This document shows, in pieces, positions 23,701 to 35,388 of a stretch of DNA of 64,000 nucleotides (position 1 is the first letter of the stretch; each line of letters begins with the position of its first letter). The stretch is from Brachionus manjavacas (taxonomy: Eukaryota > Rotifera > Eurotatoria > Ploima > Brachionidae). Under the pieces are notes generated by a model. It saw only the letters and a list, made by a program, of their open reading frames with translations. It searched no databases and was not told the origin of the DNA. The position numbers were made by a program, and so were the translations under genes. The DNA lies in contig JAHQIY010000025.1 of the NCBI GenBank assembly GCA_019054805.1, positions 744,001-808,000 of the forward strand, given 5' to 3'.

Positions 23701-25363
23701 ATTCTCTAGATTTCCTCAGAATCAATCTTACGTAATTAGAAAAATAACTTAAAGACATCGAGTTTTTATTCTAAAACAATTATTATACTTTTAGCTGGTT
23801 TGAATTTTAATTTTTGACAACTTTATAGTTACAATTAGAATCTGTGATTTTTATACTAAAAAAATAACGAAATAGGGTGAAACCATCTAATTTTAAAGCA
23901 ATTTCAGATATGTTTTCCACTTTATCGTTTTTCGCCATGAGTTATGAAAAAACAATTTAGGTAAAATAAAAATGTCATATTAATTTCAGATTATTTTATT
24001 TTAAACAATAAAGAAACTAAGGATCAATTCTGTTTTTGATTAATAAATAATTAATTTTAAATTCGGTATCGATTAAACTATAATCGATAGAACTTGGTAC
24101 CGAACAAACGGACAGATGAAAATCATACAAAAAAGGCTTTCTCTTTTTTTTGAACAAATGTTTTGAGTAGCATTTTAAAAAGAAAACATTAAAATAATCA
24201 TTTTTGTTTCTCATACCTGAATATGGATTAAAAATTATATGAATTTTAATGCTCTGTTGAGCTTATGAATAGATTAAACATACAATATTCAAATATAATG
24301 CCTGGTCTCATGTTAATGTTTGTAAACTCGATTTTTCATGCGAAATGCTCTCCGACAAAATGGTCTCAATTTAATTGATTAGCAATTCTAATATCATATC
24401 AACATATTTTTTGTATTAGATATACCTTTCTAGTGGCGAATACTTTTGAAAAAATAATCAAAAAATGTCTAAGATTTTTTTATTAGGAAAAAATTGAATA
24501 TTTTAGCGTAAATGGTATTTACAATTCAATATTAAATTGTGTTTTTGAATTTCGAGGCCTTAATCGAATTTTAAGTCTGGGTAAATTGATTATTAATGAA
24601 TATTTAAATTTTAAATAAATTTTTTATTGATATTTCATGATTTATTATTACCATTTGAAATTAAGAAATATCTGACTTGATTGTCAGTTGAATTTATTAA
24701 ATTTAATAAAATTTTTAAGTTTTAGATTTTTTTTCAATAAAATATTTGAAATCAAATTAAAATGCCGAAAAAATTCACCACTATTTCATTTTATTTTGAT
24801 TGATTTTGCTCCTTTTTAATTTTACCATGCACAATTCTTTATTTTTTAAAATAAAAAAAAAATTGATGTTTTAGCTTGATTGATCTTGTCAGAGGAACTT
24901 TGAACTGTTACAGATTTTCTCGCATTGAATTCTGCATTTTGTCTTTCATTAAATTGACAATAAAATTATTGTTTAAATTTTTCATTTATTAAAAAATTAA
25001 AGCAAAGTCTTAATCTAAAAATACATAACAAAATTTTTGCTTTAATAAAAAAAAGTAAACCATCAAAAAAAAGTAAAATAAAATTGTATTGTAACAACAA
25101 TAAAATAATAGAATATTTATAGTTAAAGATTTTATACAATACTCAGCCAACTAGTAGTTAAATATTTAAAAGTTGAATAATATAAAATTTTGATTCAATT
25201 TTCCTATTAACAAAAACAAACTTCAATGTGGTTTTTACAAGTTATTTTAAAATTTTTGTTGGATTCAAAAGTAAAGAAAAATTAAACGAAATTCTGAATG
25301 ATTTACGATTTTTATTTCTTCTCAAATTTTTGCAGAAAATTTTAATCATAAAAAAAGGACTAA
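20746..25363. other. long gene-free AT-rich stretch
   Basis: About 4.6 kb with no coding frame above background, no recognised transposon protein and no RNA gene. It is the quietest part of the window. Confidence 0.6.
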
Positions 25364-26877
25364 TTAATATTTTATTTCGGGTACAGCTCGGTCTTCCTCA
25401 TAATTCATTAAATTATTTATTCCATTACTCGATTTTTTAGAATTATCATTAGCCAGACGACCAGGAGCTGAAAGCGAGATTCCTAGCGGAGTTTTGGCCA
25501 CTTGTCCCGAAAACCTATTCTCAAATGACAGAAATCTATTCAAATTATCGGAATCTGATAATTTAAGCCAAGAATGAGACAAAATTTCACTGGGATAGAG
25601 CCTTTCCTCAGGTTTAACTCGAATTAGAGATCGAAGCAAAAGTTTTCCCTCTAAGCTTAGCGGAACTGAAGGAGGAATCTGAAATCTTCCTCGTGCAATT
25701 TTAGCAAACAAATTTGTAATTGTTGGGTGATGAAAAGGATATCTGCCAATCAATAAAGTATACAGAATTATACCTAAGCTCCATGAATCACTTAATCTAC
25801 CTGAGTAACTTGATTGAGAAGGATTAAGCACTTCGGGGCTGACATAAGCAGGACATCCTTGTTGACTCTTAATTAAATCATCTGTAGCATCTTCATCTAA
25901 AACTAGGCAATCTTCCAAATTCGCCAGTCCTATTTGACTTTTTTCTTTATCAAGAAAGACGAACTTTTTTAATTTTATGTCACGGATGATAATGCCATTA
26001 TCGTGACAGTCCATCACTGCCTGGACACATTGACGGTAAATGTGCTTCGCTTCGGACTCTTCCAAACGCTTTTTTTCTTTCATGTAAGAATGCAAGTCGC
26101 CAAAATGAGGCTCAAAAAATACATAAGCCCAATTGCTGGTCTGACCAGGCGATTGTGTGCCAGAATCAAGAACTATTTGGCTAAATTTGTAAATTTTATC
26201 CGACGCACCTTCCATGATAAAATATGCCTCCAATTTTTTCATGTAATGTTTTACGTCAAATTTCTTGAAAAAAAAATTATTTCAAAATTACTTTCAAAAA
26301 AGGTGTTTATTTGAAAAAAAGCATCATGAATTTTTTTCAATTTTCAACTAGCAACTCTTTACTCCTAGTAATTTCATTTATCAAGATAAAAATTTACTCA
26401 AAAAATTCAAAGAATATCAAAGAAAAAAAGCAATTTCATAAATTGATAAATTATTTCTAGAAAATTAAAATCCTAAATTAGTTCCCTTTGCTTTTCTCTT
26501 GGTCTGGTTCAGAAAAAAATCCTTACTTTCCAATAGTAAATCTTTTGATTTTTGGTATTGATTGCACTATTGAAACAATCTACTTGGGGGTTCGATTCCA
26601 GCAGCAAAAAATCTCCTTTTGTCGAGCATTTTTGTGATAGCTCCTGACTTGAGTCGCTTAAAACCGTTCGGTTGGAACTTGGATTCGATTCTTCATTTGA
26701 CGAGTTGGACTGCGTGGAACACTGCTGGCTGAGTTTGATTAATGAAGAAAAAGATTGTATATCGGGTTGGATAGACGGGCTTAAATTGGAACCTTGGTTG
26801 TCCAAAGTCGGACTAGTTTGTCCGTCTTTGGACAAATGCAAACTCAAAGATCGGTTCAGTTGTAATCTTGTGGACAT
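25364..26877 (-). CDS. trib: Tribbles pseudokinase, two exons
   Basis: Exon 1 is 26877-26527 and exon 2 is 26263-25364, with a 263-bp GT-AG intron in phase 0; the product is 416 residues. Residues 1-110 are Ser/Gln-rich and low-complexity. The kinase-like domain spans about 110-350 and has Tribbles hallmarks. The glycine loop is degenerate, and the catalytic loop keeps Asp212 in an Ile-Arg-Asp-Ile-Lys setting. The DFG metal site is replaced by an Asn-Leu-Glu-Asp stretch (about 232-235), and an 'AYVSPEVL' block replaces the usual APE. The 'ILSHSWL' segment (344-350) sits where the family binds MEK1. The tail holds Glu-Glu-x-x-x-Val-Pro-Glu (406-413), the form that docks the COP1 ubiquitin ligase. 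Tribbles proteins act as scaffolds that send substrates such as C/EBP for degradation. Confidence 0.93.
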
Positions 26878-29099
26878 TTTAAAATATTTTTTTTTGTTAT
26901 TTAGCGACTTAAAATGATTTTAAATTGACAACATAAATTGAAAATAAATTCAATTACAAATCGACAAAAATTTAGATGATATAACCAAAATGAAAAAGAA
27001 ATTAGATTTTTATAATTGGAATCTAGAAAAAATGGTTCATAATTTATTTTAATATGAAAATATTTTGAAATTATATTTAACAAATGTTTATCTAAATTAA
27101 ATGTCTCCATTGAATCACATTTTGGGGATTAAAATGATGCTTTGATCTTCTGAAATAGTCACTATCTTAAGACTCTGTAAGATTCTTATCTTTTTAGCTT
27201 TGGCTTGTGATTTTAGATTCGACATTATTAATTTTAATTTATAAGAAATTTTCTCGATGCAAATTTCAAAATTTCTTTGTTTTGTTGCAACCGAACTAAA
27301 TAAAACTACATATCTACGTAAAAGACTCGTTTCATTTTTTTATAATTTCAAAATTATTTTTTTGCGTTTAGAAATTAGTAACCTTAGTTTAATATATGAA
27401 TTTTTGCTTGCTTGTATGTTTTCTAAGTCTTCAAGTTTGTCTTATATATATTTTTTCCTTTACTAAAATCATGAAATTATAACAAAATTATATTGATAGA
27501 ATTTTAAAAAAGTTTTATTCTTTTTAAAAACTAGTTTTTTTCGCTTGGTTCCCGCAACAAAAAAGAGTCTTTGGCTAAACATTGATTTCAAAAATTCAAA
27601 ATTCACTCCTTTTAAGTAAAAAAATTTCAACTCTTTTTATTTGTTAGATATTTAATGAAAAATCGAAATCATTATATGAAAAATCATGCAAATCATGAAT
27701 TTTTAATAAAATAATTTATGTGACTTTGTTCTAAGGTGAAATTTGTAGAATATCATAAATTAAAAAAAAGCTTTGTCAAAATTAAAGCTTAGAAATTTCG
27801 ATTAAAAAAATAAGAATTTTAAAAAATTTTTAATTTGAAAATATGTTCAAAATGAATAAGGTAAATTTTTGGATTTCAGAATTCAAAAAGAGAGTCTTAG
27901 CAAAGGATTGCGGCTAAGAATCTCAACCAAATCAAATTTTTCAAATAAATATATTTAGAAGTTTTGTTTTTATTAAATAAAAAAATGATTTGAAATATTT
28001 CGGGAAATAATCACACTTTTTTTGCAATCGTCTCATCAACAAAAAATGAAATTTTATAAGAAAAACTTAACGCTTCTAATAAAAATTCTATTGACCTGTA
28101 AAAGTATTTATAAAGTATTTTAAAAATAATTTTTCACTCAGGCTTTAGAATATAAGAAATCTTTTGATCCATTATAAAATGTATTTTCTAAATTTTAAAT
28201 AAATTTTTGCTTTGTTTAATGTTATCAGAGCATATTTTGGTGAATTTATGTTCATCTTTTGTTTTTAAAATTGAATCTAATATATGGCCGCTTTCAAAAT
28301 TGATTATTTTCAAATTTAAAAAAAAAATTATTTTATAATTTATTTAAGAAAATAATAATAAATAATGAATATAAAGGTAAATATCAAATTTTATTTTGAT
28401 TATTTTTTTTAATATAAATAATAAAAGTTATTAAAATCCATTAATTTATAAACTTTTGCTAAGCAATTTTGGTGATATTTTCAGAAACATTACTGAAAAA
28501 TAATAATCCGTCATTTTTTCTTGGTAAAATTTTAGTGTTTTGATGCTTCAGGTATAAAAAATTTGTTCTTTTTCTATCCTAGTGGATAATGATGAGGAGG
28601 CGCTCATCTCCATTTCCAGTACCTTTTTGAACAACAGCTTCGATATAATAAGGAGGTTGCTGCATCTAGTTGATCTTCTACACCGCATTATTACCAAGTC
28701 GAAAAAGCTCTTTTATATTAAAATATAAAAATTGCTAGGGAGTTTTTTCAAAGTGTTGAAACAGCTTAATTGTTTCAAAAATTATTTAGTATTTTTTAGA
28801 TAAAAAAACAAAATTTTTGATTACATTTTTATTTAAAAGAATTAAATGTTAACTTTCTCCAAAAATAAATTTAATATTTCTATCTGATTGAATTTAAATT
28901 AAAAAATATTTAATATAAATTCAAAAATCAAATCAAAAAAGATAATTTTTGTAATCAATTATTATTTTTCATAATTTATCAAAAGTCACAAAATTACTTG
29001 AGACTTAATTGTGTAACTTTCGTTCCAACTGACTGTTTAAGTATATTGATAGAAAAAAATCCAAAAACGAATTTTTTTAGGCATTAAATTTTTTGAGGG
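26878..29099. other. intergenic upstream of Tribbles
   Basis: AT-rich with no supported gene. A GC-richer island at 28576-28728 is open on the plus strand for about 50 codons but resembles nothing I know. The frames at 26901-27110 and 27257-27466 are T/A-rich and not credible. Confidence 0.5.
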
Positions 29100-29215
29100 T
29101 GACAAATTTAATTTTTTTAAGATGACAAAAATAACTAAAAGTGGTGACTAATTTAATCTATTTTAGCTGAAAATAAAAAACTAATTATTCTGACAAAAAA
29201 ACTAAATTTATTTTA
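29100..29215 (+). repeat. degenerate 'tgacaaa...actaaat' repeat, second locus
   Basis: Imperfect units like those at 13575-13780, directly abutting the tail of the LINE at 29216. Confidence 0.5.
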
Positions 29216-31420
29216 TTTATTTATTTATTTGTTTTCCTTCAGAAAAAATTAAAAATAAAATAAAAAAATAAAAAAAAAATAAAATTAAAGTTAATAAAAT
29301 TAGATAAAAAAAAGAATCAAAATAGAGTTAATAAGCTAAAAAAATGAAAGTTGAAAAGACATAAATTGAAAAAGATTGTTACATGTGGCATATGTTTAAA
29401 TAGTTCAAGTTTCAGGAAAAAAAGAAGAAATAGTAAGGTAGCAATTACACAATGGAGTTGGGTATTCAATATATCTTGATTCGAAACCTTCTTTGTATTC
29501 TTTCAACACCAGTCTTTCAACCAATGGAATAGAATGACTCAGTCCTGTCCCAACATATTTCTCACTCAACTCAAAAAGACGATTCGAGACTGTTAGTAAT
29601 TTAAGTTTATTAAAAGCTTCATGTTGCACGATGTTGGAGGGAGTATCATATTTTAACTTAAGGATATATCTTACTGCTGTATTCTGAATTGCTTGTAATT
29701 TTTTGATATTATTTTCTGAAAATGAATTCAAGCAAGGAAAAGAATAGTCTAAAATCGATCCGACTAAAGATTTATATAAATTTCCTAGTGTGTTTTGATT
29801 GAGAACCCATTTTTTGTTTGACAATATCTTAATAATATTTAGCCTTTTGTTGCAGCGTTCTTTAATTTCGTCTACTAGTATATTAAAGTTTAACTTAGAA
29901 TCAAATTTAATGCCAAGAAACTTGATTTCTTTTTGGCTCACTATTCTGTTTCCATAGATTTTTAAGTTTAGATTATCACCCTCTTTTTTGTACCTAGAAA
30001 AGACTACTGAACGCGACTTTTCAACTGATATCTTCATTTTCCATTAAATAAGCCATTGTTCTATTTCGTTGGTGTATTTATTAATCTTATTTTCTAGGTT
30101 CCCTTTCTTGTTATAAATGAAGAATGTAACTAGATCATCTTATATGTCATGTTATTTGTTTTGTTTCTTTTTGGGATGTCATTAATATATATACTAAATA
30201 AAAGAGGACTAATTACTGAGCCTTGAGGAACACCTGCAGTTATTTTATATTCTCCGCTCAGATGATCTTTCACATTTACCTTAAATGTCCTACTATCTAA
30301 AAAGGATCTAAACCAGTTAGTCAAGTAATGAGGTGGATTCATTTTAATCAATTTAAAAAGTAGACCTTCATGCCAAACCCTATCAAAGGCTTTAGAAATA
30401 TCAAAAAAAAGGCCACAAACTCTTTTTTTTCTATTAAATGATTCCACAATTTTTTGAATTAAAAAGAAAAGATTATCTGATGTTCGCCGGTGTTTCCTAA
30501 ATCCAGATTGCTCCTGGATAAGGAGTGAATTTTGTTCCAAATAATTGTATAATCTTGAAAATACTATGCGTTCCAGGAGCTTTCCTAAACAACTCGTTAT
30601 ACTAATTGGTCTATAATTTAAAGGATCTTGTAAAGAAGAGGCTTTTTTTTGAATCATAGTAATGTTCGATGTTTTCCATGCTTTAGGGACTCTACCTTCT
30701 CGAAGAGATAAATTAAAAAGTTCTATAATTTCTATTAATGAATTTCTAGGTGAGTTTTTTAACATTAGATTCTGAATTTGGTCAGGTCCTGATGCCGCTT
30801 CATTTTTCAATCTTTTTAAAGCCATAATTAATTCATTTAAGCAAATTGGATCATTAAAATTAGACTGATCATAATTTCTAAAGAATTCAGAGTTAGAATT
30901 AAGTATTTCGAAATCTTTATCACGATCTATTAAATCAGAATTAGGACTAAATATTGAAGATAGGAGTTCTCCAAAGCATTTTCCCTTTTCTTCATTAGTT
31001 TTGAAATCATTGTCATTTAAAAACAAATTCTGGATTAAATTTGATCCTTTTTTTGATCTAAATTTATTTATTTTTTTTCAGAATGGTCTACTTGTCAGTG
31101 GGTTTTTTCCCATTTTCTCAATAAAATCAAACCAATTTTGATTCCAGAATTTTTTTAAAGAGGCCTTTAACTCGAATGTTAGTTGATTAAATTTTTTCTT
31201 GAGATTTTGACAGCGAGTTTTTTGAAAGTTTCTTCTTACTTTCCTGCGTTCTTTTGTCAGAATAACAATGTTCGGGGGAAGACTGGTTTTGTAGATTTTC
31301 TGCGAATGATAAGAAATGCTTTTATTTGAATTAGAAATAATTTTTTCTGTAATTTTATCATTTAATTTATGAAGTTTAATTTCCGTAATGGAAACAAATC
31401 GAGCTTTACTTGTGACAAAT
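29216..31420 (-). mobile_element. Jockey/CR1-group LINE, 5'-truncated, inactive
   Basis: On the minus strand the order is: a basic linker between endonuclease and RT (31410-31078); the RT fingers and palm (31026-30130) with 'NYRPISI', 'SGFRK', the first catalytic Asp in 'FDISKAFD', and 'GVPQGS'; then, after a frame break, the thumb and C-terminus (30037-29405). The second active-site motif is hit: near 30132-30140 a single-base loss turns YADD into a stop-containing frame. Another stop lies just before 30037. The 3' end is an (AAAT)n tail at 29216-29245. The endonuclease is missing. A second partial copy of this family lies at 45470-45735. Confidence 0.88.
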
Positions 31421-31929
31421 GTAAACAATTTACATGTTAATAACAAGTGATATATTATTAAAAAAAAAAAATTCTGTATTTTTATAAAATTTATTTTATG
31501 AATAATTTGAAAATTTAACTTGAAAATAATCATTTTTTTTAAAAATCAAAATGAAAATTAATTAGAGTTATTTATTTTTATAATTAGTATATTTTTTAGC
31601 ATATTTTGAATAATTATGGTAACTTATTCTAAAAAAAAGCATATTTTTTCAAAGGGTTTTTTGGTTTTTTGAAGCCCAAAACGTGCAGCTCTTTTATTCG
31701 AATGTATCTCTTCTGATTCTTTGAATTTGCATCTATTACCATCGATTAATTCTAAAACCAAAGCTGCTCTACAGCCATGAAACGACAATAAAATCGACTA
31801 ATACCATCTTGTTAGCTCTTTATCTCCCAAAATAATTCCTGTTTATCTCACCGTTTTGTAATTTTGATTCAATTTCTTAAAATTATCAAAAAATTTAGGT
31901 AGTTTAAATTCAATATTCTTACCTCTTAT

Positions 31930-32400
31930 CCTCTGTTAAGGCTTTTCAGTTTTAACTGGAGGTAATACTGACAGGGCAAAATATTTTCACCGTTTTGGTA
32001 TAGCTTTGTGTAGCTGTCAGACTGCTGACGATTTTTCTTATTTTCGGATTGCTTTTTACAATCAAAAAATCAATCCGAAAATTTTGGTAACAGATTGTGA
32101 TGATGCCATCACAAATGGATTCAATTTAATTTAATTTTTTTTAGAATTAAATAAGAAAATAAGGTCGTGCCTACAACATCAACCAGCGGACTGTATTCAG
32201 AACGAAGAGAATGTCATACTTGAATCTGGAGAATATTCGGATAAAGAACTTAAACAAGCTCCAACATCATCTAAAAGACACAAGCCGAATGATGCAGCTT
32301 TATCAATAGAGAATATCTTTAAAACTTGTAATGCCCCAATGAAGAAAAAAAGAGGTTTTTATTGCCCTAATGGTTGTACCATGAAAAAAAATTAATTTTT
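31930..32400 (+). mobile_element. Mutator-like (MULE) transposase fragments
   Basis: A frame at about 31955-32125 reads as the middle of a MULE transposase. It has a Phe-His-x-Phe-Gly block, an 'ETADDF'-like block and the Asp of an 'LVTDCDDAITNGF' type segment, which carries an acidic catalytic residue in this family. After a stop, 32150-32393 gives a 78-codon lysine-rich open stretch that probably represents the transposase C-terminus following an internal deletion. N-terminal zinc finger and SWIM finger are absent here. Dead remnant. Confidence 0.6.
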
Positions 32401-32499
32401 TTTTTATTGATTAAATGGAAAAATTAATTTTTTTTGGTATTTTTACTAAAAAAATTGTGCACAAATATTAAGAGTCTTTTTTGGTCCCTTTTAGTTCTA

Positions 32500-32772
32500 T
32501 ACGTAAAAAAAATCGGTCTTTGAGTGTTAAATTATATGAAAAGTCTTAGAATATTAATTCCGATAACACTGTCAACAAGCAGGAAACGCGGTAATCAGTA
32601 CAGACTAAGAAAAGAACTCGTAAAAAGCTGTTTGCCAAGGTACATATTTTTTAAAATAATAAATGATGTTATAGAATTAAAAACGATTGATATATTTAAG
32701 AAAAAATTGAATAAAAATTTTGATTTAGAAATTATAGTTTATTTTTTGTTACTAATATATAAAATTAAATAA
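32500..32772 (+). mobile_element. LINE C-terminal scrap
   Basis: The frame 32524-32772 has an Arg-Lys-Arg-Gly-Asn block, a 'CLPRYIFF' block, and then 'ELKTIDIFKKKLNKN'. This matches the final residues of CR1/Jockey-type ORF2, where the variable-asparagine and 'SFKxxLD' ending is normal. Nothing upstream of it belongs to the same element. Confidence 0.6.
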
Positions 32773-32847
32773 AGGGTCAAAAATAAGATGAGACAATTAA
32801 CTAACTCATTGTGGGTAATCATTTAAATAAATTGAAATATAAAAATG

Positions 32848-34260
32848 TCAATTCTTTAAATTTAGAGTAATAAAAGCCAGTTCGGGACGGCGGTCTCTTC
32901 CTATGACCATGTTCGAAACCTTAAAAACAAAAAAAAAAATTATTTTTAAAAAATTTAATTTTATTTATTAGCTTAAAATAATTACTTGGTTTGATCTAGC
33001 AATTACTGAGTTTCTGTTTGAGAGTTTCATTTTTTGGCGTTCAATATCTTCAATGATTATACCACGGCAGGCATCTTCAATAAAGACCACTCGATAGCCT
33101 AAATCGAGAGCATCATTGCATGTCGCCGCTTAAAGAAAACAAAAAATACTCTCTAATTCGGCTCTGGAATAATTTTCGAGCAAAATACTTACCAACACAA
33201 ACATCACCAGCTAAACCACACACATAAAGTTCATTGATTCCAAGTTTCTTTAGATCCGAGTTTAAATTGGTCTCATTTAGTTTGCAGTTATCGAAAAACG
33301 CTGAATAACTGTCAATATCAGATTTAACGCCTTTGTAGGTTTTGATAACTGATCTCCTAAATGGATCGGAATTTTCATCTATTAAAATCAAATCCGGATG
33401 AAGCTCTGATCCATAAGAACCTTGAATGCAATGAGCTGGCCAGAGTTTCTGCTCGATGTCGGGATAATTGTCAAAAACAACTATATCATTTACTTGTACA
33501 TTTTTTCTAGTCTACAAACACCATTTTCATAAATAAATATTCAATATAAAATAAATTACGCATTTACCGGGGAATTAGGGGCAAGTTTTCTTTTTTCAAC
33601 ATTTTCAATAAATGAGCAATGGTCTTCAGGATGCCAGTCATACGTGTACACAATAGCGTCAAAGGGAACACTTCTGATCAAATCATTGATACAAGGTATC
33701 ACTTCTGATCCATCCTGACCCGATGGGCACTTGCTAATAGCCATTGTTCCATCAATGAAATCATTTTGAACATCAACAATAATTAAGGCTGTTCTGGGAC
33801 GGACTGTCTAGTAAAAAATGGCTCTAGCTTTTTTGCTTATTAGATCAATAGAAACTTACTGGAATTACAAATTTCAACCAAAGGTTATTGAAATCGTTCA
33901 GATATAATTTTTGATTCTTGAAAAAAATTTAAAATTAATGCATAAACCCAAGTAAAAATTGACTTTTTTTGTTACTTTTTTTTCACAAAATATATTGAAA
34001 ATTTTTTCAACTTCATTATTAGATAATGGATAGGGCTTGTTTTTATTCGAAAAAAGACCGGTTAGAAAAATCCTAAACTCTGGATTTTCTAAATAGCCGT
34101 TCCTAAAAACAAAAAGCTTGATTTAAATTTTTGCCAAGCTGGAAAAAGATTACCTTTTTGCATCTAGTGTACAAAAATATTCCTTAATTGTATCTGAATC
34201 AGAAAGCTTGTTTTGAATTTTGTATCGGTAAAATACGTCCAGAGAGGCTGAGCTTGGCAT
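32848..34260 (-). CDS. Naam: nicotinamidase A (isochorismatase fold, N-terminal EF-hand region)
   Basis: Seven exons: 34260-34154, 34102-33976, 33916-33860, 33807-33568, 33511-33193, 33128-32986 and 32919-32848. All are GT-AG with 51-66-bp introns; 354 residues. The N-terminal third is an EF-hand region as in Drosophila Naam, but both calcium loops look degenerate (Lys at position 3 of the first; Cys at position 1 of the second). The catalytic domain keeps the triad Asp109 ('VDVQNDF'), Lys237 ('TYKG') and Cys282 ('AGDVCV'), and the zinc ligands Asp154, His156 and His160 ('DWHPEDH'). The enzyme converts nicotinamide to nicotinate and ammonia for NAD+ salvage. The last exon keeps the family's 'GRDRRPELA' ending. 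It is the downstream member of a tandem pair. Confidence 0.95.
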
Positions 34261-35388
34261 TTTTAATTTAAAAATTTTCTAAATTTTTTTTTTAAATAGC
34301 TAAATTTAAATGATTAAAAATGAAATAAAAAATTTATTATTTGTTTTTGACATCACCACAATTTGCGTGGATATGAATAAAAGAATAATAAAAAATTCAA
34401 AATGGCAAAAGATTCGAATGCCAAATGAGATGGCCATTATGACTCTAGCTGCACGCTTGAACTGATCTTCAAACAAAATTTGCTAATATTTTTTTTTTGA
34501 AATAAAACAAGACTTAAATAAACTTTATTTAATTAAAACGGAAGATATTAAAATGCGTCATAAAAGAGTAATAAAATGTCTAGATTTCGTAAATATGATC
34601 TGATTATTTATCCGCTTGTTTCCTCATGCAAAATTCTTTTCATAAATATTAATTTGAACAATAATTTTTTGCCAAAAAAAAAAAACAAATTATTTCTTTA
34701 TTTTCTTGAGTTGCGTTTTCTTTTATTTAGTCAAGAAACTTGACTAACTTAATTGTTAAATACAAATAAACCAATTGAAAAAATTCTTTCCTTAGTTTTT
34801 TGTTCCAAAATTGGAATTAAATTTGCTATGAGTTTTAGGGGAAGAAAAGCTGCTTATTAAATAGTTTTGTCATTTTGTTCTTTTGTGTCCAATGACGTAA
34901 ATCATGAAAAATTGGAAATTCGTAGTTAACCTAAAATAAAAATTTTGCCAAGGAAAATTTTTACAGGAATCGTCAATAAAAATAATAATAATAATAGTGA
35001 ATTTGCATTTTTTTTAAGATGCGAAGCTGGAAAAAAAACGCTTCTAGAACAAGTTTCCTGTTAGATATTTGGCAATAGCTTTCTTTAAGTCTCTAAATAA
35101 AACAACAACAGTGTGTGCTTTCCAATGCTGAAATTTTATAACAAGCATATTTGAGCATAATTGGAAAAATTTCAAAAGATCGACTTTATAAATTATTAAA
35201 GCTCATCAAACAAGTGGATCTGAGAAGAAAATTTGAGTAAGATTAAATTCTCTGCTAAAATTATTCAAAAGAAAAAATATTTTTTTTAATATTTATTGAC
35301 AAAAAAGCTAAAAAAATAGTTGAACACAAAAATTTTTGAGGGACTAAAAAAAGATATTCGTAAAGTTGACGATTTGGATGAGTTTAAT
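34261..35388. other. spacer between tandem nicotinamidase genes
   Basis: About 1.1 kb with no frame of note and a short AAT run near 34980-35000. Regulatory DNA of copy A should lie at its right-to-left start, just above 34260, but no clear element is visible. Confidence 0.5.

Noticed and set aside
26672..26917. An 81-codon plus-strand frame
   Set aside because: It is antisense to exon 1 of the Tribbles gene.
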